Assembly (NCBI GenBank): GCA_913777465.1
Contig: CAJYRQ010000063.1
Span: forward strand, 62,001-126,000
DNA: 64,000 nt
Direction of reading: 5' to 3'
DNA from: an uncultured Chryseobacterium sp.
GTDB taxonomy: Bacteria; Bacteroidota; Bacteroidia; Flavobacteriales; Weeksellaceae
Part shown: positions 17,891-27,496 of the stretch, piece after piece
How positions within the stretch are numbered: position 1 is the first letter of the stretch
Layout of the letters: each line of letters starts with the position of its first letter
Position numbers and translations under genes: made by a program
Notes under the pieces: generated by a model
Told to the model about the DNA's origin: nothing
The model's database searches: none
Seen by the model: only the letters and a program-made list of their open reading frames with translations

Positions 17891-18539
17891 TGACACAGTG
17901 ATTTCCCTCTTGTCGAAGGGAGTTTGGGAGACGGTTTTTATGACCTTCGTATCGGGGTTTTTTGGTTTTGTGCTGGGTCTTCCGGTAGGAATCCTGCTTT
18001 TCTTAACGAGAAAGGGGCAGCTGCTGGAACATACGATCTACAACAGGACATTGTCTGTTCTGGTAAATATTTTCCGGTCTATTCCTTTTATTATCCTGAT
18101 CGTGTGGATGATTCCTTTTACCAGAAGCCTGGTGGGGACTTCGATCGGGATGAATGCCGCACTGGTTCCGCTGAGCATCGGTGCCGCTCCTTTTATCGCC
18201 AGACTGGTGGAAAACAGCCTGCTGGAAGTTCCCGACGGACTGATTGAAACCGCAAGGGCTCTGGGAGCCACGCCTTTTCAGATCATCCGGAAAATCCTGC
18301 TGCCGGAGGCTTTGCCTTCCCTCATCAATAATGCCACGATTACCCTGATTACCCTGGTCGGATATTCGGCCATGGGAGGTGCCGTGGGAGCGGGTGGCCT
18401 TGGGCAGATCGGATATCAATACGGATACATCGGCTATGATGCCGTAATTATGAATCTTGTACTCGGTCTGCTGGTAGCCCTGGTCTTTATTATTCAGTTT
18501 TCGGGAGACCGGCTGGCAAAGCGGTTCGACCATCGTTGA
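17883..18539 (+). CDS. metI: methionine ABC transporter permease MetI
   Basis: 218 residues with five to six membrane helices. Near residue 140 the ABC permease coupling loop reads ATPFQIIRKILLPEALPSL, with the EAA-like motif. VGYSAMGGAVGAGGLGQIGY is typical of MetI. Forms a homodimer bound to two MetN. The start overlaps metN by 8 bases, showing translational coupling. Confidence 0.95.
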   Translation: MLSDTVISLLSKGVWETVFMTFVSGFFGFVLGLPVGILLFLTRKGQLLEHTIYNRTLSVLVNIFRSIPFIILIVWMIPFTRSLVGTSIGMNAALVPLSIGAAPFIARLVENSLLEVPDGLIETARALGATPFQIIRKILLPEALPSLINNATITLITLVGYSAMGGAVGAGGLGQIGYQYGYIGYDAVIMNLVLGLLVALVFIIQFSGDRLAKRFDHR

Positions 18540-18774
18540 GGATTAAGTTGAAGAGTGAGGATTTGCGAGTATCAGAGTCGGAAGGGTTTTATTTATAGAA
18601 AATTGATATAATTAGCAAGCGTGTGGGCGCTTTGAAATAAAGTGTGAATGTGAACTCGTGTGGTGGTACGGGGATCCGGCCACCGACCGGCGGAAAAGGA
18701 ACTCACGAAGGTAAAAGTCCTATTTATTAAAGAACCTTTCCTTTTTCGCCTTTTAAGAATGAAAATAATTAACA

Positions 18775-19584
18775 ATGAAAAAAATAACGATTTTAAGTTT
18801 TTTAGCAGTGTTTCTGCTGTTGTTTTCAGCCTGTAATTCGTCAAAGAAAGACGATCCGAATTTTATCCGCGTCGGGATTACTTCCGGACCGGAACAGGAA
18901 ATTGCCGAGGTTGCTAAAAAAGTAGCCAAGGAAAAGTATAATCTGGAGGTGGAGCTGGTGGCTTTCAACGATTATGTAGTCCCCAATGAAGCGCTGAACA
19001 ACGGGGATATCGATGCCAACGCCTTTCAGCATGTTCCCTATCTTACGGAGCAGTCGAAACAGAGGGGGTATAAGCTTGCGGTGGTCGGGAATACCTTTGT
19101 CTATCCGATTGTTGCCTATTCCAAAAAGATCAGGAACATCAGTGAGCTTCAGAACGGCAGCACGGTGGTGATTCCCAATGATCCTACCAACGGCGGCCGG
19201 TCTCTCCTTTTACTGCAGAAAAACGGTTTGCTGAAATTACGCGACGGCATCGGTTTGCTGCCCAAGGTAACCGATATTGCCGACAATCCGAAGCAGCTGA
19301 AAATCCTGGAGATTGAAGCGCCCCAACTGCCAAGGGTACTGGACGATAAAGAAGTGGTGATCGCCATCATCAATAATAATTTCGCCGCACAGGCCGGACT
19401 GGATGCCGATAAGCAGGGGCTTTTTAAGGAAGATAAAGATTCACCGTATATGAACGTAATTGTTTCCCGAGAGGATAATAAAGCTTCGGAAAAAGTGAAA
19501 AATTTCGTAAAGGCTTACGAATCGGATGCCGTTGCCAAAAAAGCAGAAGAGATTTTCAAAGGCGGCGCCGTGAAAGGCTGGTGA
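18775..19584 (+). CDS. metQ: methionine-binding lipoprotein MetQ
   Basis: 269 residues of the NlpA/MetQ family. A lipoprotein signal (MKKITILSFLAVFLLLFSAC) has its lipobox cysteine at residue 20. The mature protein has VGITSGPEQEIAEV, NGDIDANAFQHVPYL and the substrate-pocket segment PNDPTNGGRSLLLLQ, all typical of the family. It delivers methionine to MetNI. A 235-base gap separates it from metI. That gap is unusually GC-rich around 18665-18705 (CCGG-N7-CCGG) and may hold a processing site or a second promoter, but I recognise no known riboswitch in it. Confidence 0.95.
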   Translation: MKKITILSFLAVFLLLFSACNSSKKDDPNFIRVGITSGPEQEIAEVAKKVAKEKYNLEVELVAFNDYVVPNEALNNGDIDANAFQHVPYLTEQSKQRGYKLAVVGNTFVYPIVAYSKKIRNISELQNGSTVVIPNDPTNGGRSLLLLQKNGLLKLRDGIGLLPKVTDIADNPKQLKILEIEAPQLPRVLDDKEVVIAIINNNFAAQAGLDADKQGLFKEDKDSPYMNVIVSREDNKASEKVKNFVKAYESDAVAKKAEEIFKGGAVKGW

Positions 19585-19587
19585 AAC

Positions 19588-19650
19588 GGTGAATGGTGAA
19601 TGGTGAATGGTGAATGGTGAATGGTGAATGGTGAATGGTGAATGGTGAAT
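19588..19650. repeat. nine tandem copies of the heptamer GGTGAAT
   Basis: Exactly nine uninterrupted copies (63 bases) begin four bases after the metQ stop codon. Such heptamer arrays are prone to copy-number change by slippage. No reading frame is involved. Confidence 0.95.
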
Positions 19651-19765
19651 AACAAAGGTAATTTTTTTAATCCTAAAAAATTTAAATCCTTATTATTCCT
19701 ATCAAAATCTTTTTTACCTTTTTTTAAAATTATTTATTTTGGGAAATCATGTATGTTTATCCCGT

Positions 19766-19794
19766 ACAGACAGGCTTTCGCCTGTCTGTTTTTG
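19766..19794 (+). terminator. strong intrinsic terminator between metQ and the GH3 gene
   Basis: ACAGACAGGC and GCCTGTCTGT form a perfect 10-base-pair stem around TTTC, followed by five T. It could end metNIQ transcription, 182 bases after metQ, or act as an attenuator of the GH3 gene 200 bases downstream. I favour the former. Confidence 0.8.
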
Positions 19795-19995
19795 TTTACG
19801 GCAGTTTATGTTTTTTAGCTTGCGGGTTGTGTTGATGGTTTTACCCATCCTGTTCTTTTCAGCAGGATTCTCTGCTGTTTTGTTTTTAAAAGACCCCTTT
19901 CTGGTCATTAATAACCATTTCTTCAAAATTTTATTTTCTCAATTTGAGACTATAAATATTTTTGCTATTTTTGTTTCCAATCAAAAAAGGATTTT

Positions 19996-22257
19996 ATGTT
20001 AAAGAAAACCGCCATTCTAAGTTTGTTTACGCTCATTTCTGCTTCTTATATGGCTCAAAATACGACACTTCCTGTTTATTTGGATGAAACAAAACCTGTG
20101 GAACAGCGTGTTCAGGATGCGCTGTCGAGAATGACCCTGGAGGAAAAGGTAGCGATGCTCCATGCTCAGTCGAAATTCAGTTCCCCTGGTGTTCCGAGAC
20201 TGGGAATCCCGGAATTCTGGACGACTGACGGCCCGCACGGGGTGCGCCCTGAAGTGATGTGGGACGAGTGGGACCAGGCAGGCTGGACCAACGATTCCAT
20301 CATTGCCTACCCTGCCCTGACGGCCCTTTCCGCAACGTGGAATAAAAAAATGTCCTGGAATTACGGGAAAGCACTTGGCGAGGAAGCCCGATACAGAAAG
20401 AAAGATATCCTTCTGGGGCCAGGCGTCAATATTTACCGTACGCCGCTGAACGGAAGAAATTTCGAATACATGGGCGAAGACCCTTATCTGACTTCTAAAA
20501 TGGTGGTTCCTTATATCAAAGGGGTACAATCGAACGGGGTGGCTACTTCGGTAAAGCATTTTGCCCTGAACAACCAGGAAATGTTCCGTCATACGAGCAA
20601 CGTAAAAGTGGACGACCGGACGTTATATGAAATTTACCTACCGCCTTTTAAGGCAGCCGTTACCGAAGGTGATTCCTGGACGATCATGGGCGCTTATGAC
20701 ATGTACAAAGGCCAGTATGCCAGCCAGAACCAGTATCTTTTGAATGATATTTTAAAAGGCGAATGGAAATACAAAGGCGTTGTGGTTTCCGACTGGGGTG
20801 CGGTAAACAATACCGAACAGGCCATCCGCAACGGGTTGGATCTTGAGTTCGGAAGCTGGACCAACGGGCTTTCGGCCGGAACGAAAAATGCATACGACAA
20901 TTATTACCTTGCCAAACCTTACCTCGACCTTATTAAGTCTGGGAAAGTGGGAACCAAAGAACTTGATGATAAAGTTTCAAGGCTCCTGAATTTAGCCTAT
21001 AAAACCACAATGAACCGCGACAAGCCTTTCGGGAATATCGCTTCTGAAGAGCATAAAGCCGTTGCCAAAGAAATCGGGGAAGAGGGAATCGTCCTGCTGA
21101 AAAACCAGGGGAACGTACTTCCGATTGATGTGAATAAGGCCAAAAGAATTGCAGTGATCGGAGAAAATGCTATTAAAATCATGACCGTTGGCGGTGGTTC
21201 TTCTTCATTAAAGGTAAAATATGAAACCCTGCCTCTGGACGGCATTAAGGCCCGGTTCGGAAAACAGTCGGACGTACAATATGCCCGTGGATATGTAGGC
21301 GACATCGGCGGGGAATACAATGGCGTAAAATCCGGCCAGGACCTGAAAGACACCCGCTCTCCACAGGAATTGCTGAATGAAGCGGTGGAACTGGCCAGGA
21401 AATCCGATTACGTAATTTTCGTCGGAGGACTGAATAAAGCGGACTTCCAGGACAGCGAAGGAAACGACCGGAAAAGCTACGGCTTGCCGTACAACCAGGA
21501 TAATGTGATCTCCGCTCTTGCCAAAGCCAATAAAAACCTGGCCGTGGTTCTGGTTTCTGGAAATGCTGTGGCCATGCCGTGGATCAAAGACGTTCCTACA
21601 GTAGTTCAGTCCTGGTATCTGGGATCCGAAGCCGGAAACTCCATTGCTTCGGTCCTGGCGGGCGACGAAAATCCTTCAGGCAAGCTGCCGTTTACTTTCC
21701 CGGTAAAGCTGGAGGATAATTCGGCCCATCAGCTGGGAGAATATCCGGGAAATAAGGAGGAACTGGCTGCCGATAAGGGCAAAGACCAGAAAAACCCGAT
21801 CAACATTACTTATAACGAAGGGATTCTCGTAGGTTACCGTTGGCACGACACAAAAAAAATCAAGACGCTGTTCAGTTTCGGACATGGGTTGAGCTATACC
21901 ACTTTCGAATTCGGAAAAGCCCAGGCCGATAAGAAAACAATGTCCCAGGACGGGACCATCACTCTTACGGTTTCGTTAAAGAATACAGGAACAAGGCCCG
22001 GAGCGGAAGTCGCCCAGCTGTACATTTCAGACCTAAAATCCTCGGTCATGAGACCTGCGAAAGAACTGAAAGGTTTTGAAAAAGTGTATTTAAATCCCGG
22101 AGAACAGAAAGAAGTTACTTTCACCATCGATAAAACGGCTTTAAGCTTTTTCGACGCCCAGAAACACGACTGGGTAGCGGAGCCGGGCGATTTCGAAGCC
22201 CAGATCGGAAATTCTTCGGATGCCATCAAAACCAAGGTGAAGTTTACCCTGAAGTAA
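19996..22257 (+). CDS. bglX: glycoside hydrolase family 3 beta-glucosidase
   Basis: 753 residues with a signal peptide (MLKKTAILSLFTLISASYMAQ). The GH3 N-terminal barrel covers about residues 35-350 with TSVKHFALNNQE (the KH...N pattern of GH3) and the nucleophile aspartate in GVVVSDWGAV near residue 265. The alpha/beta sandwich domain (about 370-620) and a C-terminal fibronectin-III-like domain (about 670-745, TLTVSLKNTGTRPGAEVAQLYIS) complete the BglX layout. Cleaves terminal beta-linked glucose or similar residues from oligosaccharides in the periplasm. No SusC/SusD partners are nearby. The gene symbol rests on overall architecture. Confidence 0.93.
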   Translation: MLKKTAILSLFTLISASYMAQNTTLPVYLDETKPVEQRVQDALSRMTLEEKVAMLHAQSKFSSPGVPRLGIPEFWTTDGPHGVRPEVMWDEWDQAGWTNDSIIAYPALTALSATWNKKMSWNYGKALGEEARYRKKDILLGPGVNIYRTPLNGRNFEYMGEDPYLTSKMVVPYIKGVQSNGVATSVKHFALNNQEMFRHTSNVKVDDRTLYEIYLPPFKAAVTEGDSWTIMGAYDMYKGQYASQNQYLLNDILKGEWKYKGVVVSDWGAVNNTEQAIRNGLDLEFGSWTNGLSAGTKNAYDNYYLAKPYLDLIKSGKVGTKELDDKVSRLLNLAYKTTMNRDKPFGNIASEEHKAVAKEIGEEGIVLLKNQGNVLPIDVNKAKRIAVIGENAIKIMTVGGGSSSLKVKYETLPLDGIKARFGKQSDVQYARGYVGDIGGEYNGVKSGQDLKDTRSPQELLNEAVELARKSDYVIFVGGLNKADFQDSEGNDRKSYGLPYNQDNVISALAKANKNLAVVLVSGNAVAMPWIKDVPTVVQSWYLGSEAGNSIASVLAGDENPSGKLPFTFPVKLEDNSAHQLGEYPGNKEELAADKGKDQKNPINITYNEGILVGYRWHDTKKIKTLFSFGHGLSYTTFEFGKAQADKKTMSQDGTITLTVSLKNTGTRPGAEVAQLYISDLKSSVMRPAKELKGFEKVYLNPGEQKEVTFTIDKTALSFFDAQKHDWVAEPGDFEAQIGNSSDAIKTKVKFTLK

Positions 22258-22290
22258 TTTTTACTTATATATATTTCTAAAACGTGGATG

Positions 22291-22316
22291 CCCGGGCTTT
22301 GGCCCGGGTATTTTGT
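22291..22316 (+). terminator. intrinsic terminator after the GH3 gene
   Basis: CCCGGGC and GCCCGGG form a 7-base-pair stem with loop TTTG, followed by TATTTTGTTT. Nearly the same hairpin ends the gene pair at 25635. The rest of the gap to 22593 shows no gene or further signal. Confidence 0.85.
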
Positions 22317-22592
22317 TTGGCTGCATACAGATAAAGTATTTGGTCCGCAATATATGTAAAGATTCATTACAGCCAGTTTATCAGGTTTTCTGTAAATCAC
22401 GCAATCCGTTTAAAAAATAGGTGACTGTTTTCCAGCTGTTAATTTCAGCAATACCTGATAATATAACCGAATTTACGGAAAACCGTAAAAATGGTGTTTT
22501 TAATGTTTTTACATTTGGATCATGAAATAAAATCGTAAAAATAACCGAAAAAGTTAATTTTTTTCTTTAATCAAAAACTTTATAACCATATT

Positions 22593-24659
22593 ATGAATAC
22601 GATGATCCAAGATTCCATCACTGACGCGGATGACATTTTACTGAGGGTAAAATCGGAACTCAGAAATGCAAGATCCGAAATTCTTATTGCCATGGCCTGG
22701 TTTACCAATCAGGGTTTGTATGATGTCATTCAGGAAAAGCTGCTTCAGAACGTAAAGGTATCACTGGTTCTCTCCGATCAGCCGGATAATGAAAAACTTG
22801 ATTTCGATGTTTTGGTAAGTCAGGGCTTACAACTGGTACGGATTAAAAGTACCGGCTACGGAATGATGAACCTTAAGTTCTGCGTTATCGACCGTACCGT
22901 TGCCATTTCAGGATCCTATAACTGGTCCAACAATACCAGAAATAATCATGTTCAGGTCCTGGTCACCAATTTTCCGAAAACCGTCAGTGAGCTTACGGAA
23001 AGTTTTTTCAAAATAAAGACCCGGGCCGAAAAAATAAACAGCGGACTAAGTCCGGAAGAAATCGAGCAGGAAGAAAACGCATTTACTGATTCTTTGCTTA
23101 CTACCATCCCGATAAAGGCAGAAGCAAAACCGCTTACTTTCCAGGAACAGTCGCTGAAGGATTTCAAAGATGTTTTAGACAATATCATTGCAACGGAAGT
23201 CGGCTCTTTCGACAAATCCCTTTTAAAGGAAAATGCCTACCAGCGGGCTTACGAAAACCAAGGCGACCATCAGGTGCTTCCACAGGCTATGGACAGCTTG
23301 TACTCCAACTTCATCAATGAGATCGAAGTGATTGCCGAAAAGAAAACCAGGCTGAAAAGCAGAATCGACGAACAGCTGAAAGTGAGCATCAGCAATGTGG
23401 AAATGAAAACCCACAATGAAATCGAATCTCTCAATTACACCCTGGACGCCGAAATCCAGAATACGGAAAAAAATATCCATGAGGCGGAAAAGAATATAGA
23501 AGATCGAAAGCAAACTATAGAATCAAATACGGAGATCAGGATCCCTTTTATTCAGGACAAAATAGACGTTCTTATAAAAAGAATTAACGAGCTGAAAGTT
23601 GATTTCGTAAAACCGCCGGTCAACTGGCCGCTGACCGTTACTCTGGCTTTTATCGGGATGATGCTGCTGTTTTATATCTTTATCTTTTATTCGTCGGTTG
23701 CCTACATTTTTATTTTTTCGAAGAATGAAACTACAGCTGCCTTAAACAGGGGAACCATTCCTGAAACACCGGAAGTTTTCAACGCTGATGCGATCTCGCA
23801 AATCTGGGATAAAGGCATCGGTGGAATTTTATTCCTTTTTCTTTTCGTTGGTATTCCTTTAGGCCTGGGAATGATGAAACTGATAAGATCCGGTGATGAA
23901 TCTTCCACCCCGGATACAGAAAATAAACAAACAACGGCAGGCAAATTCTTTGACCAGTACGGCGGACTTCTGCTCATCATCCTCGTCGACTGTTTTATTG
24001 CCTATAAAGTGGCCAGAAACATCAACGATATCGAATATCTTACCAACAGGACGAATAAAATCCTGGCTCTTAAAGACATCATTATGACAGAAAATTTCTG
24101 GCTCGTCTTTATCTTAGGAACCCTGGGGGTCTATCTTTTCAGTATTGTTACGGAAAAGTTCTATCGTTCTTACCATAAAAGAACCAAAACCCATCATCAG
24201 GAAAAAACCGGGTTTATCGTTAAAAATCTGGAGGCAGAAGTTGAAGGACATCAATTAGACATCAATGGGCTGAAAGAGGAAAACAACCGGCTGAACGGTG
24301 AAATCGCCGCGCTGGAAAGAAGCAAAGCAACCCTGACGAAGCAGTTGCAGGATCTACCGGTACACATCCACACGAAGATCAACCATCTGAAACAGATGCT
24401 GCTGACATTCAAGGAAAAAGTGGAAAATCTCGCTCATATCTACCAGAGCCAGGTGGATAATGACAGGCTGCCGATTTCGAAGCCGGAGATGGAAAACCGG
24501 GTGAATATCTTTATGGAAGGCTGGAGCAAGTATTTATATGAAATCTATTCGGTGAATAAAGCTGAATTGAAAACCACGGAAGCCATCAGGGAATGTGAAA
24601 ACTGGCTTAATATGATTGCTTTTCAGGAAACGTATACCGCCGATTTTGCCCGGAATTAA
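22593..24659 (+). CDS. PLD-like, coiled-coil membrane protein with a mutated HKD motif
   Basis: 688 residues. Residues about 10-135 follow the single-domain phospholipase D fold of small bacterial nucleases: EILIAMAWFTN, then the HxKxxxxD region and SGSYNWSNNT. The motif here reads NLKFCVID, so the catalytic histidine is asparagine and the domain is probably not catalytic. Long charged coiled coils follow (about 200-335). Four hydrophobic segments lie near 350-380, 418-440, 465-485 and 512-530, and a second coiled coil at 560-610. Its stop is 10 bases before the start of a lipoprotein gene, and a terminator follows that gene, so the two form an operon. Function unknown; a membrane-anchored sensor or scaffold is possible. 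Confidence 0.75.
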   Translation: MNTMIQDSITDADDILLRVKSELRNARSEILIAMAWFTNQGLYDVIQEKLLQNVKVSLVLSDQPDNEKLDFDVLVSQGLQLVRIKSTGYGMMNLKFCVIDRTVAISGSYNWSNNTRNNHVQVLVTNFPKTVSELTESFFKIKTRAEKINSGLSPEEIEQEENAFTDSLLTTIPIKAEAKPLTFQEQSLKDFKDVLDNIIATEVGSFDKSLLKENAYQRAYENQGDHQVLPQAMDSLYSNFINEIEVIAEKKTRLKSRIDEQLKVSISNVEMKTHNEIESLNYTLDAEIQNTEKNIHEAEKNIEDRKQTIESNTEIRIPFIQDKIDVLIKRINELKVDFVKPPVNWPLTVTLAFIGMMLLFYIFIFYSSVAYIFIFSKNETTAALNRGTIPETPEVFNADAISQIWDKGIGGILFLFLFVGIPLGLGMMKLIRSGDESSTPDTENKQTTAGKFFDQYGGLLLIILVDCFIAYKVARNINDIEYLTNRTNKILALKDIIMTENFWLVFILGTLGVYLFSIVTEKFYRSYHKRTKTHHQEKTGFIVKNLEAEVEGHQLDINGLKEENNRLNGEIAALERSKATLTKQLQDLPVHIHTKINHLKQMLLTFKEKVENLAHIYQSQVDNDRLPISKPEMENRVNIFMEGWSKYLYEIYSVNKAELKTTEAIRECENWLNMIAFQETYTADFARN

Positions 24660-24669
24660 ATCAGAACTT

Positions 24670-25635
24670 ATGAGAATAAAATTTACCACAGGCTTTTTAG
24701 CTATACTGCTGTTTTTGTTCAATGGCTGTAAAAAAACGGACTTTCCGCCGGCAGATGTTAAAACCTTTACCAAAATTAACAATTACAATGTCCTGATTGT
24801 TCCTGACCTTTCTAACAGGATCGATCCGGCTGTTCACCCCAAGCCCGTACACGATACGATCTTGATTGATCAGATTGCAGACAGCATCGGCAGCCTGCTG
24901 AATGTAAATAACAGGCAGATGAACCAGCTGGATGTTTATAAATTTGATTTTATCAATAAAGGTATTTTAAATAATGGGGCAGCAAATCCGGAGAATATGG
25001 AAATCAATTTCAATATTTTCGAAAACAAGCTGCGCGATGCTTCCGAGTTTAAAAGAAACGGCCTGCATCATGCGGTTTCCAGGTTTAAGACCGAAACAGC
25101 AAAAGTATACCAATACTCTTTTCAGCATCCTGCAGGATCCGATGTCTGGAGCTATTTCAACGAAACCATCAACGGTTCGCTGATTCATGAGCCTGAGAAA
25201 ATTGATAAAAAAGGCAAGATCATTACAGATAACAAAAATGTGGTGGTCCTTTTTACGGACGGCTATATCGAAAGTGTAAATAACGGGCCGGGATATATTT
25301 TTGATCAGCAGTCCGTAGAGAAAATCAGAAAAGACTTCCTGAGCAGCAAATCTGATGATCTTGAAAGATTTATCGGTTCCAAGCCTGAATATTCCATAAA
25401 AAAAACAACAAACAATTTAAAGGACATCAATATCCTCATCCTGGAAATGGTCGACCGGTCGCTGGATAAGAACGGGGCGGCTACGATTCAGCCGACGGAC
25501 TTCGAAATTATGAAGGTGGTGTGGACCAAATGGCTGAAAGATTCAGGCGCTTCAAAAGTAGAAATTTATCCTGCTTTTTCTAAGAAAACTGACGCTTATA
25601 ATGCCCTGAAAAAGTTTATGACGGAGATAAAGTAA
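24670..25635 (+). CDS. VWA-like lipoprotein, partner of the PLD-like membrane protein
   Basis: 321 residues from the ATG at 24670; a longer in-frame start at 24616 lies inside the upstream gene and lacks a sensible N-terminus. Lipoprotein signal with the cysteine in FLFNGCKK (residue 20). The domain starts NVLIVPDLSNRIDP, where DLSNR stands in place of the DxSxS metal site of von Willebrand A domains, and VVVLFTDGYIES later supplies the usual D-G strand. The mature protein is rich in lysine and asparagine. It is cotranscribed with the gene ending at 24659. Function unknown. Confidence 0.75.
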   Translation: MRIKFTTGFLAILLFLFNGCKKTDFPPADVKTFTKINNYNVLIVPDLSNRIDPAVHPKPVHDTILIDQIADSIGSLLNVNNRQMNQLDVYKFDFINKGILNNGAANPENMEINFNIFENKLRDASEFKRNGLHHAVSRFKTETAKVYQYSFQHPAGSDVWSYFNETINGSLIHEPEKIDKKGKIITDNKNVVVLFTDGYIESVNNGPGYIFDQQSVEKIRKDFLSSKSDDLERFIGSKPEYSIKKTTNNLKDINILILEMVDRSLDKNGAATIQPTDFEIMKVVWTKWLKDSGASKVEIYPAFSKKTDAYNALKKFMTEIK

Positions 25636-25662
25636 TTTTATAGACATTTCCAAATGGGATGT

Positions 25663-25690
25663 CCGGGCTTTGGCCCGGGCATTTTGTTTA
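25663..25690 (+). terminator. intrinsic terminator of the PLD-like/VWA operon
   Basis: CCGGGC TTTG GCCCGGG followed by ATTTTGTTTA, 28 bases after the stop codon. It is almost identical to the hairpin at 22291. Confidence 0.85.
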
Positions 25691-25853
25691 GTAAGGGTAC
25701 TGGGCTGAATCTGTATTACGAATAAACTAATCCGGAGAATTCCCATTGATGGTAATGGACTGGATAAGGGCAGCCGGGTGCCGGAAGTTTTCCGGTCATC
25801 ATTACAATCTATCACTTCAAGTATTGAACGATATAGATTTAACAGTAATATTT

Positions 25854-26223
25854 TAACGTGAATTTAATCTTATTTAAATCATATTCAGCAATTTAAATAA
25901 TTCAAAATAAATTAAGTCAGGATTTCAGCTGGAATTCCTCTTGGTGAAACGAATAAAAGGTCCACCCTTCTGACAGGATTTTATCCTATCCTGTATTAAA
26001 CATTCCCTTCGGGACTTTAAAACAATATCAATTCGCCTCTGATTGAAAAATTAAACCAAAGGCTATTTATTCAGGATTAAATTAGAACTTTTTCAGATAG
26101 CGAGGCAAAATATTTAGTTTGATCATCAGAACCTTTAATCCTATTTTTCGATAAAAGAAACTTCCGGCCTCCAGCTTCCTTCTTCCAGCCTATTAATTCA
26201 AGTTTTTCTTCGAGTTCACGTTA
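25854..26223. repeat. MITE-like repeat, long or compound copy, reversed
   Basis: Ends TAACGTGAATTTA (25854) and TCGAGTTCACGTTA (26210-26223) are inverted. The family marker appears reversed near the right end (CTTCCGGCCTCCAGCTTCC, 26160-26178). At 370 bases it is longer than the 204-base copies, so it may contain an insertion or join two copies. No gene. Confidence 0.5.
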
Positions 26224-26243
26224 TTTAAAGAACACCGGACATC

Positions 26244-26338
26244 TTAGCCCCGATTGCAACGGCATCCTTTTTTGTTGCGGGTGGAGCGAAGCGGAGGCCG
26301 TGATAAAAAAGATACAGTGGAAAGCGGGAAACAGCTCC
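26244..26338. repeat. structured intergenic element of a flavobacterial type
   Basis: The block starts TTAGCCCCGATTGCAACGGC and ends with GCGGGAAACAGCTCC. ATCCTTTTTT pairs with AAAAAAGAT across the middle, and CCCCG can pair with CGGG near the ends. From general memory, blocks with this consensus recur in gaps of Flavobacterium and Chryseobacterium genomes. I know of no function. Confidence 0.5.
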
Positions 26339-26399
26339 TGATAAAATTTAAAAAGAGGTATAACAAAAAGGGTAAATCAAATGATAACAAATTTAGTTT

Positions 26400-26500
26400 G
26401 ATGGCCAGGACCATTGATCCTATGTCTGAAATGAAAAACTTCCGTCATCCGGCTTCCATCTTCCAGCCTATTGATGAGGTTATTCTTCGAGTTGATGTTA
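26400..26500. repeat. partial MITE-like repeat, reversed
   Basis: Carries the reversed marker (CTTCCGTCATCCGGCTTCC) and the reversed left end TCTTCGAGTTGATGTTAAA, but no opposite end. It touches the 3' end of the metallophosphoesterase gene. Confidence 0.5.
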
Positions 26501-26502
26501 AA

Positions 26503-27249
26503 TTAAACCTCCACCATCAGCTCCTTTTCATAGCCATTATACTTTTCAGTGATATAGCCGTGCGGGTTGCAGATGATTTCCGTCTCTCCTATTCTGTACC
26601 TTTTCGGGGTGTGGATGTGGCCATGGATCCAGTACAGCGGCTGGTGTTCCAAAATAAAATCTTCGAGATCGGAAGCATAGGCCGACGTTAGCGGATCTTC
26701 CTTAAAATGATCCGGAACCGACTGTAAGCTCGGCGCATGGTGCGTCACCACGATATTTTTCATGCCTTTGGAGCTTTCCAGGCTTTCTTTCAGCCATAAT
26801 CTTGAAAACCGGTGAATGTTGAAGATGTCGATGGAACGCATTTTAGAATACGAAGGATCGCGGCGGATCTGCTTATAGTCGTTCATTCCGTTCTGGCAGA
26901 CAAACCCGTAATACCGCGGATTACCGAAGATCGAAAAGTCGGTCCATAAGGTGGTTCCGTGAAAACGGACGCCGCCAACATCCACAAAATCATTTTCCAG
27001 TACGGAAATATTGGAGTTTTGGGCAGCTTCCTTTATTTTATTCAGGGTTTTCGGGTAAGAGCCCTTGTAATATTCGTGGTTGCCGAGAACATAAACAACC
27101 GGCTTATCCGGAATTTTGGTCTTGATCCATTCGATTCCTTTGGTTCCCAGATTCACATCGCCGGCCAGAACCACGACGTCCGCCCTGTCGAATGAAAGGT
27201 CGGTGGCTCCGAATTCCTGATGAAGGTCGCTGATGATCTGTATTTTCAT
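26503..27249 (-). CDS. calcineurin-like metallophosphoesterase
   Basis: 248 residues from the ATG at 27249 (MKIQIISDLHQEFG). All metal-binding motifs are present in order: ISDLH, VLAGDVNLG, VLGNHEYY, VTHHAPS and WIHGHIHTP. It belongs to the small cytosolic group close to YfcE/Icc-like phosphoesterases; the substrate is unknown. The extra seven codons upstream to 27270 are not needed for the fold. Single-gene unit. Confidence 0.92.
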   Translation of the reverse strand: MKIQIISDLHQEFGATDLSFDRADVVVLAGDVNLGTKGIEWIKTKIPDKPVVYVLGNHEYYKGSYPKTLNKIKEAAQNSNISVLENDFVDVGGVRFHGTTLWTDFSIFGNPRYYGFVCQNGMNDYKQIRRDPSYSKMRSIDIFNIHRFSRLWLKESLESSKGMKNIVVTHHAPSLQSVPDHFKEDPLTSAYASDLEDFILEHQPLYWIHGHIHTPKRYRIGETEIICNPHGYITEKYNGYEKELMVEV

Positions 27250-27292
27250 GAATAAATGACTAAAAAGCAAAAATAATAAAAGACAAATAAAC

Positions 27293-27496
27293 TAACGTGG
27301 ATTCGAGTTACTAACCCTACTTGAAAGGCTGGAAGAGGGGTGCCGGATGCCGGAAGCACTGTAAATTAAGGATATTGCCCATAATTTTGAATATCAACTA
27401 ATTTTTTTCACTACGCTAAAGTCCTTAAGATGTTCACTTTTCTTTAAATTCCATTAAATCGCTTAAAAACAAATAATTGCCATCGAATTCACGTTA
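27293..27496. repeat. MITE-like intergenic repeat, full copy
   Basis: Ends TAACGTGGATTCGA (27293-27306) and TCGAATTCACGTTA (27483-27496) match as inverted repeats at 13 of 14 bases. Total 204 bases. The marker GGCTGGAAGAGGGGTGCCGG starts about 30 bases in. Confidence 0.75.

Noticed and set aside
18640-18775. Possible SAM or cobalamin riboswitch before metQ
   Set aside because: The gap is GC-rich and can fold, but none of the conserved core sequences of SAM or cobalamin riboswitches that I know are present.
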